This document shows, one piece after another, positions 10,029-19,676 of a stretch of 64,000 bases of DNA (the stretch's first letter is position 1; each line of letters begins with the position of its first letter). The DNA comes from Corylus avellana (Eukaryota > Streptophyta > Magnoliopsida > Fagales > Betulaceae), in contig NC_081547.1 in assembly GCF_901000735.1 (NCBI RefSeq), forward strand, positions 13,552,091 to 13,616,090, given 5' to 3'. The translations under genes and the position numbers were made by a program. The notes below the pieces were generated by a model. That model had not been told where the DNA came from and did not search any database. It saw only the letters and a list, made by a program, of their open reading frames with translations.

Positions 10029-11426
10029 TGATAAGTGCCAAAATATTCATATTTTAGCCCTTAACTTATATTTGTTAATTCCTTAGTTTTGTTAGTTTAT
10101 GCTATTTTATTTTCTTTTTGTATTTTCTTTGTTTTATAGGTTTTTGGAAGAAAAGAAAGCATTCCTGGAAGTATCGGGCTTAAAGGACAAAATTGGAAAA
10201 AAGCTAGAAGATTTGAAGCAAGAAAAAGCATTCTGGTAGTACGATCGATCGCAAGGGACCTGTGATCGAGCACACTTCCAGAGAGGTCCAGCTGTGAAGA
10301 GCAAGGCGTGTGCTCATGCGCACAAGAGAAGACTCGATTGCATCTGCAATCGAGCGCAGAAGATACACGATCGATCGCACTCGTGCGATCGAGTGCACAC
10401 GGGCTGCGATCGAGCGCTGAAGAATTCTAGAAGCTGCGGCCAGACTTATATTGCTTTCCATATTAGGGTTTTTCTAGTCCTAGTTGCACTAGGACTAAAC
10501 CCTACGATTTTACGAGGGTTTCTAGGTTTTCTAGAGTATTCTTAAACTTATAAATAGACCTCTAAGCCTCTTAGAAATGGGATCTTTAGACACAACTTTG
10601 GAGAGGGGAATCTGGAGGCTACTTCTAGGAGCGATTCTTGGTTCTTTCTTTTCCCTTTATTTATTATTATGTGTAACTAAACTACTTAGTAGGGCTAGAT
10701 TGAAGTCCTAATTATGTTTATTTAATATTTCAATATTGGCGCCTTTGTGATAATCATATTGTGATGCTTAACTTGATTAATTCCTATTTTATTGAATTTC
10801 TCATATGCGTTTGTTTGATCAACATATGCATGTGGTATGGATTAGTTAATTAAATTAATTTGGATGATCGAGTCCTAGGTTTAATAGAGTAACAAAAGAA
10901 TCTCACCCCGAGTTTTTGGGTTAATCAACATAGAAAACCGGGAATATACACCCATGCCCTAGGTTCCGTGTGTTTGTCGATTTTCATAGATTTATGCTTT
11001 CTTAAAGAACAACTTAGTATACACCCATGCTAAATTCTTTAAGAAAGAAAGAGTTAGAGTATATACCCATGCCTAACTCATTGTTTAGGGAAGGCAATAG
11101 CTTAATGAGTATACACCCATGCCCTTCGGTTGGCAAACATTAAGTACTCATAATATGATTAGAGCATTGGCATATTATTTTATTATTTGAGCATGATTAG
11201 TGGTGGATATCAAAGCCTTACCTTTTATTTATCTTTATTTCTTTTCAACATATCAATATCAATTTCGTGACAACTTTGATATTTTAATTAATTCTAAATA
11301 AAATCAACAATCTCCGTGGGATCAATCTTGTACTTGCTGCATTATACTATTGTTTTGATCTTATGTACTTGCGAATTAAAACGTACTAAATATTATCTAT
11401 TAATTTAGATAGTATTTGGCACAACA
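10029..11426 (+). mobile_element. Solo LTR J in copia-1, TSD GTATT
   Basis: The 1398-bp element begins TGATAAGTGCC and ends GGCACAACA, with the direct repeat GTATT at 10024-10028 and 11427-11431. It belongs to the LTR family of C1 and E1. It holds palindromic ATCGATCGCA/GATCGAGCGC motifs (10240-10420), a TATAAATAG box near 10549, four copies of a TATACACCCATGC motif (10945-11125) and an inverted repeat CTTTCTTAAAGAA / TTCTTTAAGAAAG around the second copy. No gene is seen. It is a solo LTR left by recombination between two LTRs. Confidence 0.88.
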
Positions 11427-12170
11427 GTATTTGAAGGATATACAGATACTAGTTGGATCACGGATAATGATGATCGCAAATCAACCAGTAGGTGGATTTT
11501 CACCCTTGGTGGAGGGCTATCTCCTAGGGGTTCTAAGAAACAAACTCTACCATGGCAGCTGAGTTTGTGGCATTGACTTCTTGTAGCAAAGAAGTAAAAT
11601 GGTTGAGGAATTTATTAATAGAAATTCCTATATGGCCTAAACCTATGTCTCCTATATCACTACATTGTGATAGTCAGGCTACTCTGTCACGAGCTTATAG
11701 TCATATCTATAATGGAAAATCAAGGCATATTGGTTTAAGGCATTTGGAACCTGTAATGTTATAGAAGAGGTTGTGTGTTATGCTCTTAATAGGTGTATAA
11801 CATAGTTTTGTTGAAGTGTATTTGCTACAGGACACTTCTAATGAGCCTACCTATATGAGTGTCGGAGGTGGTGCCACCTTCATTGAGACTAGGGTCTGTC
11901 TCTAGAGCACTCATGAAACCAGGATATAGACACAAGGCCAATCCACGTGTCGGCTTAAAAAGAAAATACCGAACGAGAAAAGAAAGCATGTGTGAGGTAT
12001 GTCCGGTTACTTAAATAGGATAGCTGGTTGAAAGTTTATCTACCACGTTATTCTGATTAGGTTTAACATATTATCACTAAGTGAAGATTCAAGTCCTCAA
12101 GACACCTTTATTTATGCATGAGTTTTCCTATTCTACTCGAGTTGCTTTGATTTTGAAAATGGTGGGGGAT
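11427..12170 (+). pseudogene. Copia-1 RNase H end, 3' UTR and polypurine tract
   Basis: The copia frame resumes as YTDTSWITDNDDRKSTSRW, continues after a shift as AAEFVALTSCSKEVKWLRNL and LHCDSQATLS, and ends at a stop at 11762-11764. The following 400 bases are non-coding. The polypurine tract AAAATGGTGGGGGAT lies directly before the 3' LTR at 12171. Confidence 0.78.
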
Positions 12171-12847
12171 TGTTGAAATATTTTTAAAATAAATAAATAA
12201 ATAAATAAATATATATATATATATATATATGGAGAGAGTGATATTATTTTGTGTCTTGGGAATATTTTAAATTGAAGGTTTTAAAGAGCATTGAATGAAC
12301 ATTATCCCACATTGGAAAGATAGAAGAGTTTGTTGGCATTTATAAGGCCCAACAAACTTAAGCTATTAAATGAGCTATGCTAGGGTACACTCTAGTGTAT
12401 GTTATAGTGTGGTGCTAAGCACCAGACGCACACGCACATGGCATGGGTTGTTTGGATTAGTAGTTCACAGCAGTTGAATAATAGTTTACATTACGAAAAT
12501 TCAAATTTTCGAAATTTGAAATTATGTGATAAGTTTTTAGAGATAATTAACTAGTCTCTGATAATTCAATTCTCTTTATATCCTTATCTGAATTTTAAAA
12601 TTTGAATATCTATTTTTTCTTGTCTTTGATTGGGATAGAAAATCTGAGGGTACTTTCGGGTTTTAATTTCGTTTATGGAGAACGTAGTTAAAATAATATA
12701 AGTTTCTGTGCTCCATTGTATCCTAGAGAAAAATTTGTTGTAACCCAATTGCATACCAATTTTGGTGGGGGCAAATATTTTCTTAAGGAAAGTGACTTTG
12801 TAACACACCTTAGGAGCATTTTCATTTTATCGTTTGTTTGTGTAATA
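12171..12847 (+). repeat. Copia-1 3' LTR
   Basis: The LTR starts TGTTGAAATA after the polypurine tract and ends TTTGTGTAATA; the canonical final CA has become TA (copia-2 retains ACA at 37103). It includes AAAT and AT microsatellites (12187-12230). Length 677 bp. Confidence 0.85.
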
Positions 12848-12936
12848 GTAACTAAGCATCGAGTGTCTTTGTATCGTGCCCAATTTGCATCACAAAATGC
12901 GTGTAATTGAATATTGCTTGTGGGTGATAGGAAAAC
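12848..12936. other. Flank of copia-1, shared with copia-2 flank
   Basis: These 89 bases (GTAACTAAGCATCGAG...) are nearly identical to 37104-37191 right of copia-2. No gene is seen. Confidence 0.7.
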
Positions 12937-13036
12937 NNNNNNNNNNNNNNNNNNNNNNNNNNNNNNNNNNNNNNNNNNNNNNNNNNNNNNNNNNNNNNNN
13001 NNNNNNNNNNNNNNNNNNNNNNNNNNNNNNNNNNNN
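12937..13036. other. Assembly gap
   Basis: This is a run of 100 N. In the paralogous unit the corresponding interval, 37192-37947, is about 757 bases long. Confidence 0.9.
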
Positions 13037-13618
13037 CATACTCTCTCAAACTACCACTTAATTGACAATGTTCCCACCAAACTTTCAATTCTAACAATGT
13101 CCTCTCAAAACTACCAAAACATTGTCAATGTTCTCCCAATAACGAAACTACCCTTAGTAAAATAAAAAAAATAAAAAATAAAACACTAATACTTCTAGAA
13201 AAAACCTAAAACTGAAAAAATAAAATAAAATAAAATCCAACGGTCGGCCAAATATAAAAATAAAAAAAAAATTCCTTTTTACAAGAAAAAAATTAAAAAA
13301 TTAAAAATTTTAATTTTTTTTTAAATAAAAGTTGAAATTTTTTTGTTTTTATTTTTATTTTATAAACTTTTAAAATAAAAAATCTTGTTTAAAAAAAATA
13401 AAAATTTTCGTTTTAAAAAATAAATTTTTTTTCCTTTTTTAAAAAAATAAATTATTATTATTATTTTTTTTTGGTTTTTAAAATATTAATTAATTTTTTT
13501 TTTCAAATTTATAGGAATATTTTTATCATATTCAAAAATATATAAGGTATTTTATCTTTTTGCTACCCTTGGGGTGGATATTGACAATGTTTAAAAAATG
13601 GTAATTTGGGGAACATTA
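13037..13618. mobile_element. AT-rich TIR element (left part), target of D1
   Basis: The sequence begins in a terminal inverted repeat (TCAAACTACCACTTAATTGA) and contains sub-terminal repeats of TTGACAATGTT in both orientations. The interior (13150-13560) is very A/T-rich and non-coding. The right part of this copy is missing; the second copy (37938-38511 plus 54886-54956) shows both ends. It looks like a non-autonomous DNA transposon, but its superfamily is not clear. Confidence 0.6.
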
Positions 13619-13816
13619 TGACACAGGTGTGTACAACAAGAGTCCATTAACAATTTCCCAAGCTTCAGTCCAAATAAGTCCACAAGCCCAATAGAATGCC
13701 AAGGCCCATATTGAAGAAATCTTGATGCAGTCTAGAGAGTTCTAGTGAGTTCAAAAACATCATAGCCGTCCATTACTTCATCATTTTGAACAGGTGTCTA
13801 GGTCTAACTTGAAGTT
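13619..13816 (+). repeat. D1 5' LTR, first part
   Basis: The first 198 bases of the D LTR; the rest is at 19135-19636. The split point carries the C1 target duplication AAGTT (13812-13816). The D2 3' LTR at 54204 contains the unoccupied version of this site. Confidence 0.85.
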
Positions 13817-15199
13817 AGTTAAGTGCCAAAATATTCGTATTTTAGCCCTTAAACTTATATGTGTTAATTACATAGTGTTGTTAGTTTATGCCATTTTATT
13901 TTATTTTTGTATTTTTTGTGTTTTTGTAGGCCTTTGGAAGAAAATGAAGCAAATCTAGAAGTATTGGGCTTAAAGAGAAAATTTGGGAAAAGCTGGAGGC
14001 TTTGTTAGTGCGAACGATCGCATGGCACCTGTGATCGAGCGCACTACAAGCAAAAGGATCAGACGAGCACAAGGCGTGCGCTCGTGCGCACAAGCAGCAT
14101 CCTCGATCGCACCCGCAATCAAGCGCCCAACACCAGAGATCGATCGCAGTTATGCGATCGAGCACACCCATGCGTGAGAGCAAGTCAGCTGCGGCCATAA
14201 TTCTCTTTCTTTCCATATAAGGGTATTCCAAGTTCCACTTGTAATAGGACTAAACCCTACGAATTTTTTAGGTTTACTAAGGGTTCTAGGATTTCTTTAG
14301 GCCTATAAATAGACCTTTTAGCTTCTAGGAAAAGTGTGTGGAGAAAGAGGCACAAGCTCTGGAAAGGAACTGAAGGTTAGATCAAGAGGAGTTTGGGTTT
14401 TTCTTCTCTTCCACCTTTTCTTTTTGTTATGTAATTTATATTTTAATTGGGGCTAAATTGAAGCCCTAATCATGTCTTCTTAGGATTTCAATATTGGCGC
14501 CTTTGCTACAATTATATTTTGGTGTATTTGACTTGATTAATTCCTATTTTATTGAATTCCTCATAAGTGTTTGCCTGATCAACATATGCATGTGGTATGG
14601 ACTAGTTAATTAAATCAATTTGGATGACCGAGTCTTGGGTTTAATAAGAGTAACAAAAGAAATCCACACCAGGTTCTTGGGTTAATCAACATGGGGAACC
14701 GGGAGTATACACCCATGCCCTAGGCTCATGTGTTTGTCGATTTCCACAGATTTATACTTTCTTAAAGAACAACTTAGTATACATCCATGCTAAATCCCTT
14801 AAAAAATAAAAGAATTAGAGTATACACCCATGCCTAATTCGTTGCTTAGGGAAATCTATAGCTTAAGGAGTATACACCCATGCCCTTTGGTTGGCAAACA
14901 TTAAATATACCAGTATGATTAGCACATTGGCATATTGTTATCTTAATTAGTCTGATTAGTGGTGGATATCAAAACCCTAATCCTTTTTTGTTTTAGTTTA
15001 TCTTTTATATTATTTCATTATTTTAACTCAATCGTGACAATTGAGTTTTATATATTAATTAAATAGGAAATTACTTATAAACATAATTTACCAATCCTCG
15101 TGCGTATTTGCCTGCTATACTATTGTTTGATCTTGTGCACTTGCGAGTAAAACTTACCAAGTATTTGCCTATTAATTTAGGTGGGTATTTGGCTCAACA
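13817..15199 (+). repeat. C1 5' LTR
   Basis: It ends GGCTCAACA. Notable parts are GATCGAGCGC-type palindromes (14013-14180), a TATAAATAG box (14303-14311) and four TATACACCCATGC motifs (14705-14885), one inside the inverted repeat TTTCTTAAAGAAC. Confidence 0.85.
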
Positions 15200-15205
15200 A
15201 GTTTT

Positions 15206-15223
15206 TGGCGCCGTTGCCGGGGA
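15206..15223 (+). other. C1 primer-binding site (tRNA-Asp)
   Basis: TGGCGCCGTTGCCGGGGA is the exact complement of the 3' end of plant tRNA-Asp, six bases after the LTR. Copies are at 40111-40128 (C2, one change), 51426-51443 (E2, reverse) and 35183-35200 (H, reverse). Confidence 0.9.
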
Positions 15224-15777
15224 TTGTGTTAAATTTTGTTTAGAAATTTTTTTCCTTTAATTTAATTTAGTTTCTTTTATTTATTTATTATTTTTTTCTC
15301 TCTCTATTTTGTTTAGTTTTTAATTTTGTTTGTTTGTTTGTTTATTTGTTTTTTTTTTTTTTAATTTTATTTTGTTTTGTTTAGTTTATTGTTGTTTAAT
15401 TTTTATGTTTTGTTTTTCGTTTCTGTTTCTGTCCGCAAATCTGATTTAATTTGCTGCAGTGCGATCGAGCGTAGTATCACTGCGATCGAGCGCATTGCTG
15501 CCTGTGAGCCCTATATGCTTATGCTTTGCGACAGTACGCTTGAGCGCCCATTCTAGGAAGATCGAAGGGAGCTGTGCGATCGAGCGCAAGTGCACTACGA
15601 TCGAGTGCACAGCCAGACAGCAGTACTGAAGCTACTGATTTTAATTTTGCTTTTATTTTTCATTTTTATTTTATTTTGTTATTTTTATTTATTTATTTTT
15701 TTTGTTTTTGTTTTTGTTTTCTGTTTTCTTTTATGTTGCCTTTTGTTTTCTGTTTCTGTTTTTAAATTTTGTTAGTT

Positions 15778-15809
<32 letters not shown>

Positions 15810-16852
15810 TTTATTTTGTGGTTTTAATTTTTCTCTGTTTTATGTTCGCAACTTTGAGCTACCATGTGGCAGTGCGATCGAGCGCAAATTCTTAGCGATC
15901 GACCGCACCATTGCCAGACAGCAGTACTAAGATGTTGTATTTCTAGTTTGCAGCAATGCGACAGAGCACCCAATTAGAGGAATAAAGTGTACCACTGCGA
16001 TCGACCGCATGTCCCCTGTGATCGAGCGCACCTCCATCCAGTAGTACTGAAGCTACTGTAATTTTCAAATATGATTGGTTTCTTTTTTCTTTTTCTTTTT
16101 TTATTTTTATTTTTTATGCAGGGTCGTCAATCTCAGAATTTAGCTATCATTCCATATGACGCTTGCTCTATGCACTTGAGTCCTCCATCAGGCTAGGATA
16201 CATGATCTCCTTCCAGGTTTTATTTTTATTTTTATTGTTGTCCAATTCAAATTCTTTGCTTATTTTTATACAACAATGTGTTGCACTTGACTGGTATTTG
16301 GTTGGAGTTTCATTTATTTATTCTAAGAACAAGTGTTCCTACATTCAAGTTTGGGGGTATGCTACGAGCCATACCTTTGTCCAACCAGTTACTCATCTCC
16401 CGAGGACAAGTGTGTTTCAATTCAAGTTTGGGGGTGTGCTATGAGCCATGCTAGTCCAGACAATTTCGTCCATATCCCGGGCAAATTTTTTCCATGTTAT
16501 AGACACATTGGGGACAATGTGTAATTTAAGTTTGGGGGTATGGGAGACACTTTACACACACTTTGTCCCTATATTTTTGAAAATATGCATGTTCATATTT
16601 GTCTTAAAATTTTTGTTGATCTTAAGAATTGTGATTTGATTTCAATGGTGAGCTTAAAATTTTGAACGCATGGTCTGATAATTGAGTTTTTCAGTTTGGT
16701 TACTTGCTTAGGACAGTTAAGAATTCACATGTTCGATCTGATCTACACAAGCACATTAGCACATAAATTGTGGGGTATGACATGAAGTCTGATGTGTGTG
16801 TTTCTATGTCTTGGATGAAACTGGATGATCTATTAGATGGATACTTTGGTGC

Positions 16853-16913
<61 letters not shown>

Positions 16914-17724
16914 TGTGGAAAAAAAATATAATCAAAAAAAGAAAAAAGAAAAATGATCATTGATAAGCTTTTCATTAAGTAACTGGACCTCTTACCTCAA
17001 AGCATTGAGTTTCACGTCAAAAGGTGAAGAATTTTGATTTGGTTAATGTCATGGTTAGTTTGGTTTTGTAGAATTTTTTACTCGAGTTAGTAAGTCCTTA
17101 GGGGTGTTTTACACCTAATGCCTTAAAACCATATGGTTTGGGAGTCATTGACTTAACACTCGTTACATGGGTCAATTAGAAAGTTTAAGGGAACTAAACA
17201 TTGCACAGCCTGACCAAGAAGAAAAAAAAGAAAGAAAGAAAGTTATGCCATAGTTATTCATTCTAATGAGGATTTTAGTGAACTTTGAGATATTGAGACA
17301 TTGCACATTAGAAATAATTGGAAGCTTCATATTTGTGTGCTAGTTCACTTTACACTGTTTCAAACTTGTGATGCCTTAACCTGTCTTTTGTAAGTGATTA
17401 GACTTTAAAATTCCAATTCATTGTGAAGATGAAGTTTATCTTTTAAGCTTGCTAATGAATGAAAATCATGGTTTTGAGTGATACTTAAATTTTTGGAATA
17501 ACATGAACTTGTGCATGATGCTTATGGGTAACATTCCTAAAAAACCCTCACGAGACATCATTTGTCCTCTAGGGAATTCCTAGGGGTTTAAAAGGCTTGT
17601 TGCATATGCTAAACGCAATCGTACATCCCACGAAAGATGGATTTATCTTTTTGTTTTATGTTTTTTCCGTTTAGTTTTTAGTATCGTATTGCTAAGGGAC
17701 TAGCAATATGTAAGTTTGGGGGTA
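15224..17724 (+). other. C1 interior: leader, repeats, 3' untranslated block
   Basis: No gene is seen. 15230-15440 and 15640-15840 are T-rich. 15455-15610 and 15870-16035 are two leader blocks with GCGATCGAGCGCA palindromes. 16335-16545 holds three AAGTTTGGGGGTRTG motifs resembling the polypurine tract. 16855-16915 is a TA/TG microsatellite. 17020-17240 is a conserved block (AAGTCCTTAGGGGTGTTTTA, CACCTAATGCC) that is also present in H and E2. Confidence 0.75.
17710..17724 (+). other. C1 polypurine tract
   Basis: GTAAGTTTGGGGGTA directly precedes the 3' LTR at 17725 and would prime plus-strand DNA synthesis. Confidence 0.8.
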
Positions 17725-19129
17725 TGTTAAGTGCCAAAATATTCATATTTTAGCTCTTAAACTTATATGTGTTAATTCCTTAGTGTTGTTAGTTTATGCC
17801 ATTTTATTTCCTTTTTGTATTTTCTGTGTTTTTGTAGGCCTTTGGAAGAAAAAGAAGCAAATTTGGAAGTATTGGGCTTAAAGAGCAAATTTGGGAAAAG
17901 CTGGAGGCTCTAGTAGTGCGATCGATCACAGGGCACCTGCAAGCAAGCACACTACAAGCAAAAGGATCAGACGAGCGCAAGGCGTGAGCACAAGTAGCAT
18001 CCTCGATCGCACCCTCGATCGAGCGCCCAACACTAGAGATTGATCGCAATTATGCGATTGAGCACACACGGCTGCGATCGAGTGCATCCGTCCGTGAAAA
18101 GAAAGTCAACTGTGGCCAAAATTCCATTTCCTTCCATATTAGGGTATTCCAAGTCCCACTTGTAATAGGACTAAACCCTACGAATTTGCTAGGTTTACTA
18201 GGGGTTCTAGGATTTCTTTAGGCCTATAAATATACATTTTAACTTCTAGGAAAAGTGTGGAGAAACAGGCACAAGCTCTAGAAATGAACTGAAGGCTAGA
18301 TCAAGAGGAGTTTGGATTCTTCTTCTCTTCCACCTTTTATTTTTGTTATGAAGTTTATATTTTAATTGGGGCTAAATTGAAGCCATAATCATGTCTTTTT
18401 AGGATTTCAATATTGGCGCGTTTGCTACAATTATATTTTGGTGTATTTAACTTGATTAATTCATGTTTTATTGAATTCCTCATATATGTTTGCCTGATCA
18501 ACATATGCATGTGGCATGGACTAGTTAATTAAATCAATTTGGATGACCGAGTCCTGGGTTTAATAAGAGTAACAAAAGAAATCCACACCGTGTTCTTGGG
18601 TTAATCAACATGGGGAATCGGGAGTATACACCCAAGCCCTAGGCCTCATGTGTTTGTCTATTTCCACAGATTTATGATTTCTTAAAGAACAGCTTAGTAT
18701 ACACCCATGCCAAATCCTTTAAGAAAGAAAAGAATTAGAGTATACACCCATGCCTAATTCGTTGCTTAGGGAAATCTATAGCTTAAGGAGAATACACCCA
18801 TACCTTTAGGTTGGCAAACATTAAATATACCGGTATGATTGGCTCATTGGCATATTGTTATCTTAATTAGTCTGATTAGTGGTGGATATCAAAACCCTAA
18901 TCCTTTTTACTTTTAGTTTATCTTTTATTTTATTTATTTATTTTAATTCAATTGTGACAATTGAGTTTTATATATTAATTAAATAGGAAATTACTTATAA
19001 ACATAATTTACCAATCCTCGTAGGAATGATCTCATATTTGCCTACGATACTATCATTTGATCTTGTGCACTTGCGAGTAAAACATACCAAGTATTTGCCT
19101 ATTAATTTAAATGGGTATTCGGCATAACA
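17725..19129 (+). repeat. C1 3' LTR
   Basis: It starts TGTTAAGTGCC and ends GGCATAACA. It has the same internal order as the 5' LTR: palindromes (17915-18095), TATAAATA (18226), and TATACACCC repeats (18620-18810). Confidence 0.85.
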
Positions 19130-19134
19130 AAGTT

Positions 19135-19651
19135 TAGAATGTTATCTTTCCAACTAAAAAGGTTTAAGATCATTTGGAGTCGCATGCCAAAAGTTATGAC
19201 CGTTTGAAGTGGAGTGGTCAGCCTTCTCGGGAATATGCATTAAGGAGGCTGTTTGTCCCCTTGTCTGCTGCCCCACAAATTAATGATTGTTTTCTACCAT
19301 TATTACTTGTTTAACTTCATTAGATGCTTATCCTATGCTTACAGGGTTGTTCTAAGCTTATGTAATACTTGTGTGTACAAGTGTAGGTTAGACTAGAGTA
19401 TTGTGTTAAAAAACCAGCCTTCGGCTTTTGAGATAAGAGTTCTCCTTGTATCTTTGTATCGCTTTGGTGTGAGCCTTAGTGTATTGGGTGTTCTAGTTTT
19501 GTATCCCTTGTTATAATCCTTTGGATGGTGATGTTCTATATCCCTTTGGTGTCATCTCTTGGGTGGTGAAATTCTATCTGTCATTTGAGTGTGAATTTGT
19601 GTACTTGTTTTCTATCTCCATTTCTGTCCAGTATCAAATTGGTATCAACGC
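19135..19651 (+). repeat. D1 5' LTR, second part, and primer site
   Basis: After the AAGTT duplication the D LTR continues to GTATCA at 19636. The primer site TGGTATCAACGC follows at 19640-19651; D2 has TGGTATCAAAGC, closer to the initiator-Met complement. Confidence 0.82.
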
Positions 19652-19676
19652 AAAGGTTGCTCAAGTCTTGATTTCT

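Larger units (their letters stand above)
4835..12847 (+). mobile_element. Copia-1: decayed Ty1/copia element with nested solo LTRs
   Basis: Order on the plus strand: remnant of the 5' LTR (4835-5003), gag, protease, integrase, RT, RNase H, polypurine tract, 3' LTR (12171-12847). Integrase before RT defines Ty1/copia. Two later insertions split it: a 1592-bp solo LTR at 7448-9039 and a 1398-bp solo LTR at 10029-11426. Every coding domain carries stops or frameshifts. The right flank GTAACTAAGC is shared with copia-2 (from 37104), so both are copies of one original insertion. Confidence 0.88.
13817..19129 (+). mobile_element. C1: complete non-autonomous gypsy-type element, TSD AAGTT
   Basis: This 5.3-kb element has two LTRs (13817-15199 and 17725-19129), a tRNA-Asp primer site at 15206, a polypurine tract before 17725 and a perfect 5-bp duplication AAGTT (13812-13816 and 19130-19134). 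Its 2.5-kb interior has no gag or pol. That is the plan of a large retrotransposon derivative (LARD). The 5' LTR starts AGTTAAG instead of TGTTAAG, and C2 at 38710 has the same change. Confidence 0.9.

Noticed and set aside
10240..10420. HIP1-like GCGATCGC palindromes as evidence of cyanobacterial or bacterial DNA
   Set aside because: They lie inside plant LTRs with target duplications, TATA boxes and tRNA primer sites; the similarity is to the motif only.
16855..16975. Minus-strand frame with (TH)n and (YI)n
   Set aside because: It is a translation of the TA/TG microsatellite.
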